DNA of 64,000 nucleotides from Anaerocolumna sedimenticola. GTDB lineage: Bacteria > Bacillota > Clostridia > Lachnospirales > Lachnospiraceae. The position numbers were made by a program, and so were the translations under genes. Shown piece by piece: positions 28,058 through 36,909 of the stretch; position 1 is the stretch's first letter; every line of letters begins with the position of its first letter. Below the pieces are notes generated by a model, which searched no databases, was not told the origin of the DNA, and saw only the letters and a program-made list of their open reading frames with translations. The stretch lies in the NCBI RefSeq assembly GCF_009931695.1, contig NZ_CP048000.1, positions 1,763,001 through 1,827,000 of the forward strand, in the 5' to 3' direction.

Positions 28058-29277
28058 TTGAATATTGGTTTGTTTACGGAGACTTATTACCCTGAAATCA
28101 ATGGTGTTGCGAATTCGGTATATATGCTCAAAACAGAGCTGGAGGAAATCGGACATAATGTATATGTCTTTACAACAACGACACCGGGAGCACCGGAATT
28201 TGAGCACAATGTTTTTAGGGTTCCCAGTCTTCCTTGTATATTAATTACGGAACGAAGAGTAGGACTGTTTTATCAGCCGAAATTAGCTTCCCTCATAAAA
28301 AATTGAATTTGGATTTAATACATACCCATACGGAATTTTCTTTGGGTATCTTTGGACGGATTATGGCAAAAGAATTGAAATTGCCCACGGTCCACACTTA
28401 TCATACGATTTATGAGGATTATACTCATTATTTGACACACAGAAAAATTCTGGACAAAAGGGCAAAAGCTTTTGTAAGGGTGTTTTCAAAAATATGCTGC
28501 AATACCGTAGAGCAGGTTATCGTACCGACTGAAAAAGTAAAGGAATTACTCTTAAAATATAGTGTTTTCAGGGAGATATCCGTTATTCCTACCGGGGTAA
28601 ATTTAAGAAAATTTAATCCCGGACTTTATTTAAAAGAAGATGTATTAGCCTTAAGAAATCAATTTGGAATCAAACCAGAGGATAAAGTACTTTTATATCT
28701 TGGCAGGATCTCAAAAGAGAAGAATATTGCTGAGATCATAGAAGCAATGCCGGATTATATGAGAAACAGAGAACAGGTCAAGTTCCTGATCGTAGGCGGT
28801 GGGCCTGAGATAGAACATTTAAAACAGGTTGTGGCAGACAGGAATATGACGGATAAAATTATTTTTACCGGACCCAAACCCTGGGATAATATTGGACTCT
28901 TTTATCAATTGGGAGATGTATTTGTCAGTGCCTCCCAAAGTGAAACCCAGGGACTTACTTACATTGAAGCTATGGCAGCAGGATTGCCCGTTGTAGCAAA
29001 AAGAGATAAGTGCCTTGAAGATATTCTGGAACCGGGATGGAACGGATATGATTTTACAGACCGGGAAGGCCTGATTAAAGGACTGGATGCTATCTTTTTT
29101 GAAAATAACGGGATCCCCTACGGCGAGAATGCCAAAATCAGAATGCAAAGGTATTCTTCCGAAGAATTTGCCAAAAATGTTGAAAGGGTATACGAAGAAG
29201 TGATGCAGCGGGATGCCATATCTGAGCAGCGTGCAGCCTATGAAACCAAAAAGATAAGTCATCTGTTTCATACCTGA
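28058..29277 (+). pseudogene. Family 4 glycosyltransferase with a single-base frameshift
   Basis: Two overlapping frames together make one GT-B glycosyltransferase. The first (28058-28306) starts at a TTG after GAGGAG and reads NIGLFTETYYPEINGVANS, the GT4 N-terminal start. The second continues from about 28303 with LNLDLIHTHTEFSLGIFGR and ends with the donor-site segment SETQGLTYIEAMAAGLPVVA. The break is at a run of six A (28297-28302); one more A would restore a protein of about 407 residues. The family resembles diacylglycerol glucosyltransferases that make membrane glycolipids (inference). It may be a true mutation, phase variation, or a sequencing error. The next genes follow closely. 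Confidence 0.8.
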
Positions 29278-29292
29278 TAATTGGAGAATTAA

Positions 29293-30048
29293 ATGAATTT
29301 ATTAGCAGTTATATTTTTAATAATTGGACTATTCAGTATAGGATATACGATTGCAATCGTCTGTTATTCCGGTATCAATACGGCTTTTCTGGGGTTTTGG
29401 ATCATCATGGGACTGGGGTGTATTGTTTTATCCCTAGTATTAAGATTTCTTTATACTCATAATATAGAGGGTCCGAAATACCTTAAATTTATCTTTACTT
29501 TTCTCTTTTTATCCGGAATAAGCATTTTCCTGTTGGTTGAAGCAGTAGTTATCCAAGCTGGAAATAAACAGCCCCAACCAGGAGCAGATTACGTTATTGT
29601 ACTTGGTGCCCAGGTGAGGGGAACGGCCTTATCAAGAGCATTAAAAAACAGACTGGATACGGCTTATGAATATCTTGTTAATAATACCACTGCCAAGGTT
29701 ATTGTATCAGGCGGACAGGGTAACGGTGAGGATATATCAGAAGCAGAGGCAATGAAAGAGTATCTTGTCGGGAAAGGAATACAAGACGAACGGATACTTA
29801 TGGAAGATAAATCTACCAATACACATGAAAATCTTCTTCTAAGTAAAGTACTTATGACAGGTGAGGAGCATAATACCGTCATCGTTACCAGTCGTTTTCA
29901 TGTATTCCGGGCAGTCGGTATAGCGGGTAAACTTGGTTTAACGAATGTAAGCGGTTTAGGAGCACCTACCAATGATATATTGATAGTAAGCTATTATGTC
30001 AGGGAATTTTTTGCTATTATTAAGGATAAATTGGTGGGTAATATATAA
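29293..30048 (+). CDS. YdcF/SanA-family membrane protein (DUF218)
   Basis: A 251-residue protein with three predicted membrane segments in the first 90 residues. A DUF218 domain follows: DYVIVLGAQVRG, IVSGGQGNGEDISEAEAMKEYL and NTHENLLLSKVLM are the conserved blocks. Family members SanA and ElyC act in envelope integrity or lipid-carrier metabolism in other bacteria; the exact role is unsettled. It starts 15 bp after the glycosyltransferase stop, suggesting a shared envelope task. GGAGAA precedes the ATG. Confidence 0.82.
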   Translation: MNLLAVIFLIIGLFSIGYTIAIVCYSGINTAFLGFWIIMGLGCIVLSLVLRFLYTHNIEGPKYLKFIFTFLFLSGISIFLLVEAVVIQAGNKQPQPGADYVIVLGAQVRGTALSRALKNRLDTAYEYLVNNTTAKVIVSGGQGNGEDISEAEAMKEYLVGKGIQDERILMEDKSTNTHENLLLSKVLMTGEEHNTVIVTSRFHVFRAVGIAGKLGLTNVSGLGAPTNDILIVSYYVREFFAIIKDKLVGNI

Positions 30049-30063
30049 AGAAGGGGTATTCTT

Positions 30064-30597
30064 ATGATGAAATCGGATAGTCAGTTAATAATCAACGGTC
30101 TTAATTTTACACCGGTAGTTATGGAAGATGAGATTAAAAAGGTTGCCGCCGCCGCAACGAAAATCTGGCACGAGCATTTTACAGCTATTTTATCATCAGA
30201 GCAAATAGATTATATGGTGGACAAATTCCAATCTGAAAAAGCCATAACCAACCAGATAGAAACAAGCAGTTACCGCTATTATATGATCAGGGTTGAGGAA
30301 AAGCTCATTGGTTATTTTGCCATAAAGGAAGAAGAACCGGAAAAAAGTTTATTTTTAAGTAAACTATATCTGTACAAAGAATATAGGGGATATGGTATAG
30401 CCAGTAAGGCATTTGAATTTATGACAGATTTATGCAGGCAAAAAGGTTATCATAAAATATGGCTCACTGTAAACCGCTATAACGAAAATACTATCAAAGT
30501 TTATGAGAAAAAGGGTTTTATCAAAGTCCGTACACAGGTAGCCGATATTGGGAATGGTTTTGTTATGGATGACTATATTATGGAGAAAACCATATAA
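30064..30597 (+). CDS. GNAT-family N-acetyltransferase
   Basis: A 177-residue acetyltransferase. The acetyl-CoA loop is visible in LYLYKEYRGYGIASKAFEF, and NRYNENTIKVYEKKGFIKV is the typical beta-bulge and C-terminal helix. The N-terminus resembles the variant that begins with a substrate-binding helix (AAATKIWHEHF). Two ATG codons lie in tandem after AAGGGG. The substrate is unknown. It is probably in the same transcript as the two genes before it, which it follows by 15 bp. Confidence 0.85.
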   Translation: MMKSDSQLIINGLNFTPVVMEDEIKKVAAAATKIWHEHFTAILSSEQIDYMVDKFQSEKAITNQIETSSYRYYMIRVEEKLIGYFAIKEEEPEKSLFLSKLYLYKEYRGYGIASKAFEFMTDLCRQKGYHKIWLTVNRYNENTIKVYEKKGFIKVRTQVADIGNGFVMDDYIMEKTI

Positions 30598-30748
30598 TGA
30601 ATAAAGGTGTATGGCTTCGGTTAAATTTTATTAGCTTATCTCATTCTTTTATAAAGCTGTTACAAATAATAAATGAAAAATAGAATTTAGAATGGATTAA
30701 AGTTGATTATTAAGGATATAAATTAGATTATAAGATATTAATAATTAG

Positions 30749-30851
30749 GATTAAGTGTCAAAAGGTCATTTTATCGTTTTCAATGTATACGGGCGTAGTA
30801 GATATACGGTATTCATTCATTACGATATGAGTGACCTTTTGACACTTAATC
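30749..30851. mobile_element. MITE-like 103-bp element with 20-bp perfect terminal inverted repeats
   Basis: The left end (30749-30768) is the exact reverse complement of the right end (30832-30851), based on GATTAAGTGTCAAAAGGTCA. The arms extend further with imperfect pairing (ATCGT/ACGAT), so the whole element can fold. No gene is inside it and no clear T-run follows. The remaining spacer from 30598 to 31090 is AT-rich with nothing recognised. Confidence 0.6.
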
Positions 30852-31089
30852 TATTTGGCTGTTGCTAAAGTATTTTATTATTAGAACATACCATATAATA
30901 CTCTTATTTCACAATTAACTGGATATTAATATTAATTATAAGGATAGTGATATTAAATTTTAGCATCTTAGTAATCTGTTTTATAATGTTAATAATGCTT
31001 ACCGTTGAAAGTAAGTATTAGGATTCTCTGAATAATTAGAAATTACCTGAATTTATACAAATGTAAATACTGATGAGAGAAAATCCCTC

Positions 31090-31117
31090 TTGACAAAGAT
31101 TTTTACAATGCTATAAT
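31090..31117 (+). promoter_or_regulatory. Promoter of the thrS leader
   Basis: A perfect TTGACA at 31090-31095 and a perfect TATAAT at 31112-31117 are 16 bp apart. Transcription would start near 31124, just before the T-box stem I. Confidence 0.8.
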
Positions 31118-31139
31118 GAAAATTATCAAATAATATGTT

Positions 31140-31408
31140 AATACGATGATGAGACAAGTAAGATGCCTGATATTGCAGAGAGAGATATGATATGCTGAAA
31201 ATATCTTATTGGAAGACATCCGAAGACTACCTCTGAGTGACCCTAATCCGGTCCGTTGATTACGTTATAATCTAATTAAGATGGGAATTTAATTACAATA
31301 AACAATCATTTATAATAATATAAATTCCAACAAGGGTGGAACCGCGAGATAATGACTCGTCCCTTTCGAAACTAATCAGGTTATTCGGAAGTGACGGGCT
31401 TTTTTTAT
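31140..31408 (+). promoter_or_regulatory. T-box leader, threonine specifier, with terminator
   Basis: The T-box core AGGGTGGAACCGCGAG (about 31333-31349) pairs with the later CTCGTCCCTT to form the antiterminator. The alternative stem, ACTCGTCCCTTTCGAA with TTCGGAAGTGACGGGC, forms a terminator at about 31355-31408 with a T7 tail. Stem I has the GCTGAAA turn, and an ACC codon sits in the specifier position before CTGAGTGACC, which fits tRNA-Thr and the downstream thrS. Uncharged tRNA-Thr should permit read-through. Confidence 0.9.
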
Positions 31409-31557
31409 TTCTTAGAAAAGTGATAAAACTTGCTTATCTTAATGCAAGCGCCATACAAGCCGGAGAAATTCCTACTGTATACTTCCAACGATTACCTGAT
31501 GATACAATAGAGTATTTGACATATCAAATCATATAACTATTTAAAGGAGAGAATCAA

Positions 31558-33510
31558 ATGAAGATTACATTAAAAGATGGATCAGAAAAGCTTTATGATA
31601 ACGCCATGTCTGTAATTGACATTGCAAAAGATATCAGTGAAGGCCTTGCCAGAATGGCTTGTGCCGGAGAAATAAACGGAAAAGTTGTGGACTTAAGAAC
31701 CGTGGTTTCAGAAGATTGCCAATTAAATATATTAACCTTTAATGATGAGGCAGGTAAAGCCGCATATAGACACACAACCTCCCATGTACTGGCAGAAGCG
31801 GTAAAACGCTTGTATCCCAACGCAAAACTTGCAATCGGTCCTTCCATCGATACCGGTTTTTATTATGATTTTGATATAGAATCTTTCGACAGAGCAGCTT
31901 TAGATGAATTAGAGAAAGAAATGAAAAAGATTATTAAAGAAGGTGCTGAGCTGGAACGTTTTACCCTGCCCAGAGAAGAAGCAATGAAGTTCATGGAAGA
32001 CAGAGGAGAGCCTTATAAGGTGGAATTAATCCGTGACCTTCCTGAGGATTCCGTAATTTCTTTCTACAGACAAGGGGAGTTCGTAGACCTTTGTGCCGGC
32101 CCTCATTTAATGAGCACGAAAGGAATTAAAGCGATTAAATTAATTTCTTCTTCCGGCGCATACTGGAGAGGCAGCGAGAAAAATAAGATGTTAACCAGAG
32201 TATATGGTACCGCATTTACCAAAAATGCAGACTTGGATGAATATCTGGCGCATCTGGAAGATATCAAGAAACGTGATCATAATAAATTAGGCCGTGAAAT
32301 GGAGTTATTTACCACAGTTGACGTAATTGGACAGGGACTTCCTCTGATTATGCCAAATGGTGTTAAGATAATTCAGACTCTTCAGAGATGGATTGAAGAT
32401 GAAGAAGAAAAAAGAGGTTATATCAGAACGAAAACTCCTTTGCTTGCTAAGAGTGACTTATATAAAATTTCAGGACATTGGGATCATTACAAAGATGGTA
32501 TGTTTGTTCTTGGAGATGAAGATAAGGATAAAGAAGTATTTGCTCTTCGTCCAATGACCTGCCCATTCCAGTATTATGTTTATAAGGCAAGCCAGAAATC
32601 CTACCGTGATCTGCCTCTGCGTTATGGTGAAACCTCAACTCTTTTCAGAAACGAGGATTCCGGAGAAATGCATGGTTTAACCCGTGTACGTCAGTTTACC
32701 ATATCAGAAGGACATCTGATAGTAAGACCGGACCAGATGGATGAAGAGTTTAAAGGCTGTCTTGACTTAGCAAGATATTGTCTGAAAACTTTAGGTTTGG
32801 AAGATGATGTAACCTACCGTTTATCAAAGTGGGATCCAACCAATAAAGAAAAATATATCGGTACGGAAGAAATCTGGGAAGAAACCCAGGGAAGAATCCG
32901 TAACGTTCTTACAGAACTGAATATTCCATTTACGGAAGCAGATGGGGAAGCAGCGTTCTACGGTCCTAAAGTAGATATCCAGGCAAAGAACGTTTATGGT
33001 AAGGAAGATACCATGATTACGATTCAATGGGATGCTATCATAGCAGAACAGTTTGATATGTATTACATCGACCAGAACGGTGATAAGGTTCGCCCTTATA
33101 TTATTCACAGAACCAGTATGGGATGTTATGAAAGAACTCTTGCATGGCTGATTGAAAAATATGCCGGACTGTTCCCAACCTGGTTATGCCCGGAACAGGT
33201 AAGAGTACTTCCTATTTCCGAAAAGTATCATGATTATGCGAAGAAAATCGAAAGCGAGTTAAAGGATAACGGTATTCGCAGCAGTGTGGACGAACGTGCA
33301 GAAAAAATCGGTTACAAGATTCGTGAGGCAAGACTGGACCGCGTTCCATATTTATTAGTAATAGGTCAAAAAGAAGAGGAAGAAGGTTTAGTTTCCGTAA
33401 GAAGCCGCTATCTTGGAGATGAAGGACAGAAACCTCTGGATACTTTTATAGATGATATCTGTAAAGAAATCAGGACAAAGGAAATTAAGAAGATTGAAGT
33501 AGAACAATAA
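31558..33510 (+). CDS. thrS: Threonyl-tRNA synthetase
   Basis: Charges tRNA-Thr with threonine. At 650 residues it has the family length. An N-terminal TGS domain (1-60) is followed by the second additional/editing domain (HTTSHVLAEAVKRLYP is its HxxxH site) and the class II core with zinc site MTCPFQYY and motif 2 around TSTLFRNEDSGEMHGLTRVRQF. The anticodon-binding domain starts near 545 (CPEQVRVLPISEKY). AAAGGAGAG precedes the ATG. Its expression is controlled by the T-box leader directly upstream. Confidence 0.97.
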   Translation: MKITLKDGSEKLYDNAMSVIDIAKDISEGLARMACAGEINGKVVDLRTVVSEDCQLNILTFNDEAGKAAYRHTTSHVLAEAVKRLYPNAKLAIGPSIDTGFYYDFDIESFDRAALDELEKEMKKIIKEGAELERFTLPREEAMKFMEDRGEPYKVELIRDLPEDSVISFYRQGEFVDLCAGPHLMSTKGIKAIKLISSSGAYWRGSEKNKMLTRVYGTAFTKNADLDEYLAHLEDIKKRDHNKLGREMELFTTVDVIGQGLPLIMPNGVKIIQTLQRWIEDEEEKRGYIRTKTPLLAKSDLYKISGHWDHYKDGMFVLGDEDKDKEVFALRPMTCPFQYYVYKASQKSYRDLPLRYGETSTLFRNEDSGEMHGLTRVRQFTISEGHLIVRPDQMDEEFKGCLDLARYCLKTLGLEDDVTYRLSKWDPTNKEKYIGTEEIWEETQGRIRNVLTELNIPFTEADGEAAFYGPKVDIQAKNVYGKEDTMITIQWDAIIAEQFDMYYIDQNGDKVRPYIIHRTSMGCYERTLAWLIEKYAGLFPTWLCPEQVRVLPISEKYHDYAKKIESELKDNGIRSSVDERAEKIGYKIREARLDRVPYLLVIGQKEEEEGLVSVRSRYLGDEGQKPLDTFIDDICKEIRTKEIKKIEVEQ

Positions 33511-33526
33511 TTCACATAAATATATA

Positions 33527-33553
33527 GGCCGGCCCGACTGGGCCGGCTTTTAT
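33527..33553 (+). terminator. Terminator after thrS
   Basis: GCCGGCCC pairs with GGGCCGGC with a 4-nt loop, followed by TTTTAT. Confidence 0.85.
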
Positions 33554-33694
33554 ATTTTGGTAAATCTGGATAAACCGAAGATAAGTTAAAAAAATGCTTA
33601 CCTGATTATACTGAAATACCTTGACAATTAATGCTTTTTTATTATATTATGAAGTGGTTTTGAGAGTTATTTACATTAGAAACAGGAATCACGG

Positions 33695-34086
33695 ATAATA
33701 TAACTTATCAGAAGTTGCTTTCCAAACTTCTGATAAAAGGCGCTGCACTTGCGCCGTACATCCGATTATAGGAACACGGGTTTTGTTCCTATAATATAAC
33801 TTATCAGAAGTTGCTTTCCAAACTTCTGATAAAAGGCGCTGCACTTGCGCCGTACATCCGATTATAGGAACACGGGTTTTGTTCCTATAATATAACTTAT
33901 CAGAAGTTGCTTTCCAAACTTCTGATAAAAGGCGCTGCACTTGCGCCGTACATCCGATTATAGGAACACGGGTTTTGTTCCTATAATATAACTTATCAGA
34001 AGTTGCTTTCCAAACTTCTGATAAAAGGAGCTGTTCTTGCGCCGTACATCCGATTATAGGAACACGGGTTTTGTTCCTATAATATA
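33695..34086 (+). repeat. Tandem array of four 96-bp units with three hairpins each
   Basis: Unit starts lie at 33695, 33791, 33887 and 33983, with a partial fifth from 34079. Each unit has TTATCAGAAGTT/AACTTCTGATAA, GGCGC/GCGCC and TATAGGAACA/TGTTCCTATA stems. The first three units look identical; the fourth changes the middle hairpin. The period is a multiple of three, so a repeating minus-strand frame appears but is not a gene. The array fills the spacer between thrS and prfC. Confidence 0.92.
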
Positions 34087-34186
34087 ATAGTAACTGCTTT
34101 GATTCTGTATTTATGAATTATGTTTACCGTGATTACATTGATAGATTAAAAATTAACCATGAATTATATAGTGTGGAGGATTTATT

Positions 34187-35776
34187 TTGGCTGATTATAC
34201 AAAGGAAATTAACAAAAGACGAACATTTGCAATTATATCCCACCCCGATGCCGGTAAGACGACATTAACGGAAAAACTTCTTTTATACGGAGGAGCAATT
34301 AACCTGGCAGGTTCCGTAAAGGGGAAAAAAACGGACCGTCATGCGGTTTCCGACTGGATGGAGATCGAGAAACAGCGTGGTATTTCGGTTACTTCTTCCG
34401 TAATGCAGTTTAATTACGGGGATTACTGCATCAACATTCTGGATACACCGGGGCATCAGGATTTCTCGGAAGATACTTACCGTACTTTAATGGCAGCAGA
34501 TTCTGCGGTCATGGTAATCGATGCGTCAAAGGGTGTTGAGAACCAGACAATTAAATTATTTAAAGTTTGTGTTATGCGTAATATTCCCATCTTTACTTTT
34601 ATCAACAAGATGGACCGGGAAGCAAAAGACACCTTTGAATTATTAGATGATATAGAAACCGTTCTTGGTATCCGTACCTGCCCCATTAACTGGCCTATTG
34701 GTTCCGGCAAGAATTTTAAAGGGGTCTATGACAGGGAAACAAAACATATCACACGTTTCTTTGCCGCTAATAACGGACAAAAGGAAGTGGATACCGTAGA
34801 AGTGGAATTAGGAGACGAAAGCCTGGATAACTTAATCGGTAAGGTAAATCATGAGGTCTTATCCGAAGAAATCGATCTGTTGGACGGTGCCAGCAGTGAA
34901 TTTGATATTGATTTGGTTAGGGAGGGTAAATTAACACCTGTTTTCTTTGGTTCCGCATTAACGAATTTTGGTGTGGAAACATTTTTAAAACATTTCCTTT
35001 CCATGACAACATCACCGTTGCCAAGAAAATCAACGGAAGGAATCATTGACCCGGTACAGAATGACTTTTCCGCGTTCGTATTTAAAATACAGGCAAATAT
35101 GAATAAAGCCCACAGAGACAGAATTGCATTTATGCGCATCTGCTCCGGCAAATTCGAAGCCGGTATGGAAGTAAATCATGTGCAGGGCGGGAAAAAGATA
35201 CGACTGTCACAGCCGCAGCAATTAATGGCACAGGAGAGAAAAATCGTGGAAGAAGCTTATGCCGGGGATATTATTGGTGTATTTGATCCTGGTATTTTTT
35301 CCATTGGTGATACGTTGTGTATGCCGGATAAAAAATTTGCATATGAAGGAATTCCAACCTTTTCTCCGGAGCATTTTGCCAAGGTGAGACAGGTGGATAC
35401 CATGAAAAGAAAGCAATTCTTAAAAGGTGTATCCCAGATAGCCCAGGAGGGAGCTATTCAGATATTCCAGGAATTTAATACAGGAATGGAAGAAATTATT
35501 GTGGGGGTTGTAGGTGTTCTGCAATTTGATGTGTTAAAATTCCGCCTGGAATCCGAGTATGGTGTTGAAATCCGTCTGGAGCCTTTAGCATATGAATATA
35601 TCCGTTGGATAGAAAATAAGAATCTGGATGTAAGCAAGTTAAGTATTACCTCCGATACGAAAAAGGTAAAAGACTTAAAGGGAAATCCTTTATTGCTTTT
35701 TATACACAGCTGGAGTATTCAGACTGTTTTAGACCGGAATAAGGAACTCAAATTATCGGAGTTTGGCAGAGAGTAA
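34187..35776 (+). CDS. prfC: Peptide chain release factor 3
   Basis: Translational GTPase that recycles RF1/RF2 after termination. At 529 residues it has the family length. G1 is HPDAGKTTLTEK, G3 is DTPGHQDF, and G4 is NKMD. RF3 C-terminal domains end with FIHSWSIQTVLDRN. The start codon is TTG, directly after GGAGG with normal spacing; MADYTKEI is the usual beginning. It lies behind the 96-bp repeat array, and its promoter must be within or after that array. Confidence 0.95.
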   Translation: MADYTKEINKRRTFAIISHPDAGKTTLTEKLLLYGGAINLAGSVKGKKTDRHAVSDWMEIEKQRGISVTSSVMQFNYGDYCINILDTPGHQDFSEDTYRTLMAADSAVMVIDASKGVENQTIKLFKVCVMRNIPIFTFINKMDREAKDTFELLDDIETVLGIRTCPINWPIGSGKNFKGVYDRETKHITRFFAANNGQKEVDTVEVELGDESLDNLIGKVNHEVLSEEIDLLDGASSEFDIDLVREGKLTPVFFGSALTNFGVETFLKHFLSMTTSPLPRKSTEGIIDPVQNDFSAFVFKIQANMNKAHRDRIAFMRICSGKFEAGMEVNHVQGGKKIRLSQPQQLMAQERKIVEEAYAGDIIGVFDPGIFSIGDTLCMPDKKFAYEGIPTFSPEHFAKVRQVDTMKRKQFLKGVSQIAQEGAIQIFQEFNTGMEEIIVGVVGVLQFDVLKFRLESEYGVEIRLEPLAYEYIRWIENKNLDVSKLSITSDTKKVKDLKGNPLLLFIHSWSIQTVLDRNKELKLSEFGRE

Positions 35777-35824
35777 TCTTTAATATTAGTAGTGTTTAGG
35801 GTATAAAATTAAGGGGAGGATACT

Positions 35825-36286
35825 ATGATAGAATATCGTAAGGCAACACTGGAAGATGCTGATTTAATCGCAAAGATACGGGCTGACTTTTTAGGTGAGG
35901 TAAATCATCTGACCCAGGAGGATAAACAGGATATGTGTAAAGCAAATCAGGACTATTTAAAAAAAGCCTTAGCAGATGGAAGTTTTGCTGCCTGGCTGGC
36001 AGTTTTAGATGAAGAAGTTGTTGGAACAAGCGGTATAACTTTTTATCATGTGCCTCCCAATATGAAATGCCCAAACGGAAAAGCTGCTTATATCAGTAAT
36101 ATGTTTTCTTATCCCCAATATCGTAAACAAGGTATTGCGACAAAATTATTTTCCCTGATTGTTGAAGAGGCGAAAATACAAGGTCACAATAAAGTACTAT
36201 TAAATGCTACTGATATGGGTAAACCTTTATATGAAAGATACGGATTTAAAGAAGTACAGGGTGATATGGTGTATTATATTGCTTAG
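35825..36286 (+). CDS. GNAT-family N-acetyltransferase
   Basis: A 153-residue acetyltransferase with the acetyl-CoA loop YPQYRKQGIATKLFSLIVEEA and C-terminal LLNATDMGKPLYERYGFKE, as in many small GNAT proteins of unknown substrate. GGGGAGGA precedes the ATG. It follows prfC by 48 bp and may be co-transcribed. No substrate clue is seen. Confidence 0.87.
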   Translation: MIEYRKATLEDADLIAKIRADFLGEVNHLTQEDKQDMCKANQDYLKKALADGSFAAWLAVLDEEVVGTSGITFYHVPPNMKCPNGKAAYISNMFSYPQYRKQGIATKLFSLIVEEAKIQGHNKVLLNATDMGKPLYERYGFKEVQGDMVYYIA

Positions 36287-36349
36287 ATGGAAGAGTCCGG
36301 ATTAAAAACATATAAAAAATTAATAATATCTTAAGTGCTAAATAACTTA

Positions 36350-36378
36350 TTGACATTTGCAATTATCTATGTTATACT
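36350..36378 (+). promoter_or_regulatory. Promoter of the infC-operon leader
   Basis: TTGACA (36350-36355) and TATACT (36373-36378) are separated by 17 bp, giving a start near 36385. Confidence 0.75.
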
Positions 36379-36384
36379 TATAAA

Positions 36385-36593
36385 GCTTGTGAATCATATG
36401 TGATTTTTATGGTGATTCAACGATAACAACAAAGCAGAGTATCCACTCTCACCTTAGCACTAATGTGTGACTTTGGTTCATAATTTCGGTAAAGAAACAG
36501 CATATCAGCTGTGAGATTAGTACTTATTGAATTAGTTCAGTGAGGAATTTAACGAATTGGAACGTGGATAGACTTTGCTATCCACTTTTTTTA
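36385..36593 (+). promoter_or_regulatory. Attenuator leader of the infC-rpmI-rplT operon (L20-leader type)
   Basis: The leader ends in an intrinsic terminator: GTGGATAG pairs with CTATCCAC and runs into T7 (36564-36593). The left arm GTGGATA can instead pair with TATCCAC at about 36441-36447, so the two structures exclude each other. This is the layout of the ribosomal protein L20 leader in Firmicutes, where L20 (rplT product) promotes termination. It now lies 1.7 kb upstream of infC because a transposon intervenes. Confidence 0.65.
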
Positions 36594-36674
36594 TTTATTA
36601 GGAAAGTTCTCCTCCGGAGAACCTGTGTATTAAATATGCCCGCTAAAAGCGGGCATAGGAAACAGACGATATTG

Positions 36675-36854
36675 CTAGAAGATATAAAAACCTTCTTCAA
36701 ATTCGTCCTCATCAAGGTCCTCATCCTCGGTAAGAAAATAATGCATGTCGAGCAGATCAGAATCAGTCATGTTCCGAACAAGCTTAGCCGTCATTCCTTC
36801 TGGAGGATTTTTGATATAGTTTTGTCTGAGTTCCTCTAGTTGTTTTGGATCCAT
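36675..36854 (-). CDS. Small acidic protein downstream of the IS91-like transposase
   Basis: A 59-residue gene too short for usual ORF calling. It has a clear GGGAGG ribosome binding site before ATG. It begins MDPKQLEELRQNY, continues NPPEGMT and DSDLLDMHYFL, and ends with an acidic stretch and GFYIF. It lies 55 bp after the transposase stop on the same strand, so it is probably co-transcribed and part of the element. No known family is recognised; it could regulate transposition or be passenger cargo (inference). Confidence 0.65.
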   Translation of the reverse strand: MDPKQLEELRQNYIKNPPEGMTAKLVRNMTDSDLLDMHYFLTEDEDLDEDEFEEGFYIF

Positions 36855-36909
36855 TAGTAGTGCCTCCCATCTTAGAATGATTTAAGTATGGACCAGATGG
36901 GATAGAAAA

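Noticed and set aside
31336..31536. Plus-strand 66-codon frame overlapping the T-box
   Set aside because: It begins with GTG inside the conserved T-box core and runs through the terminator, so it is not a gene. The second half looks protein-like but lacks its own start.
33689..33940. Minus-strand open frame of 83 codons with internal repetition
   Set aside because: It exists only because the 96-bp repeat has a period divisible by three. There is no ribosome binding site, and the hairpins explain the sequence better.
33695..34086. Tandem repeats as a CRISPR array
   Set aside because: Units are directly adjacent, 96 bp and internally structured, with no variable spacers and no cas genes nearby.
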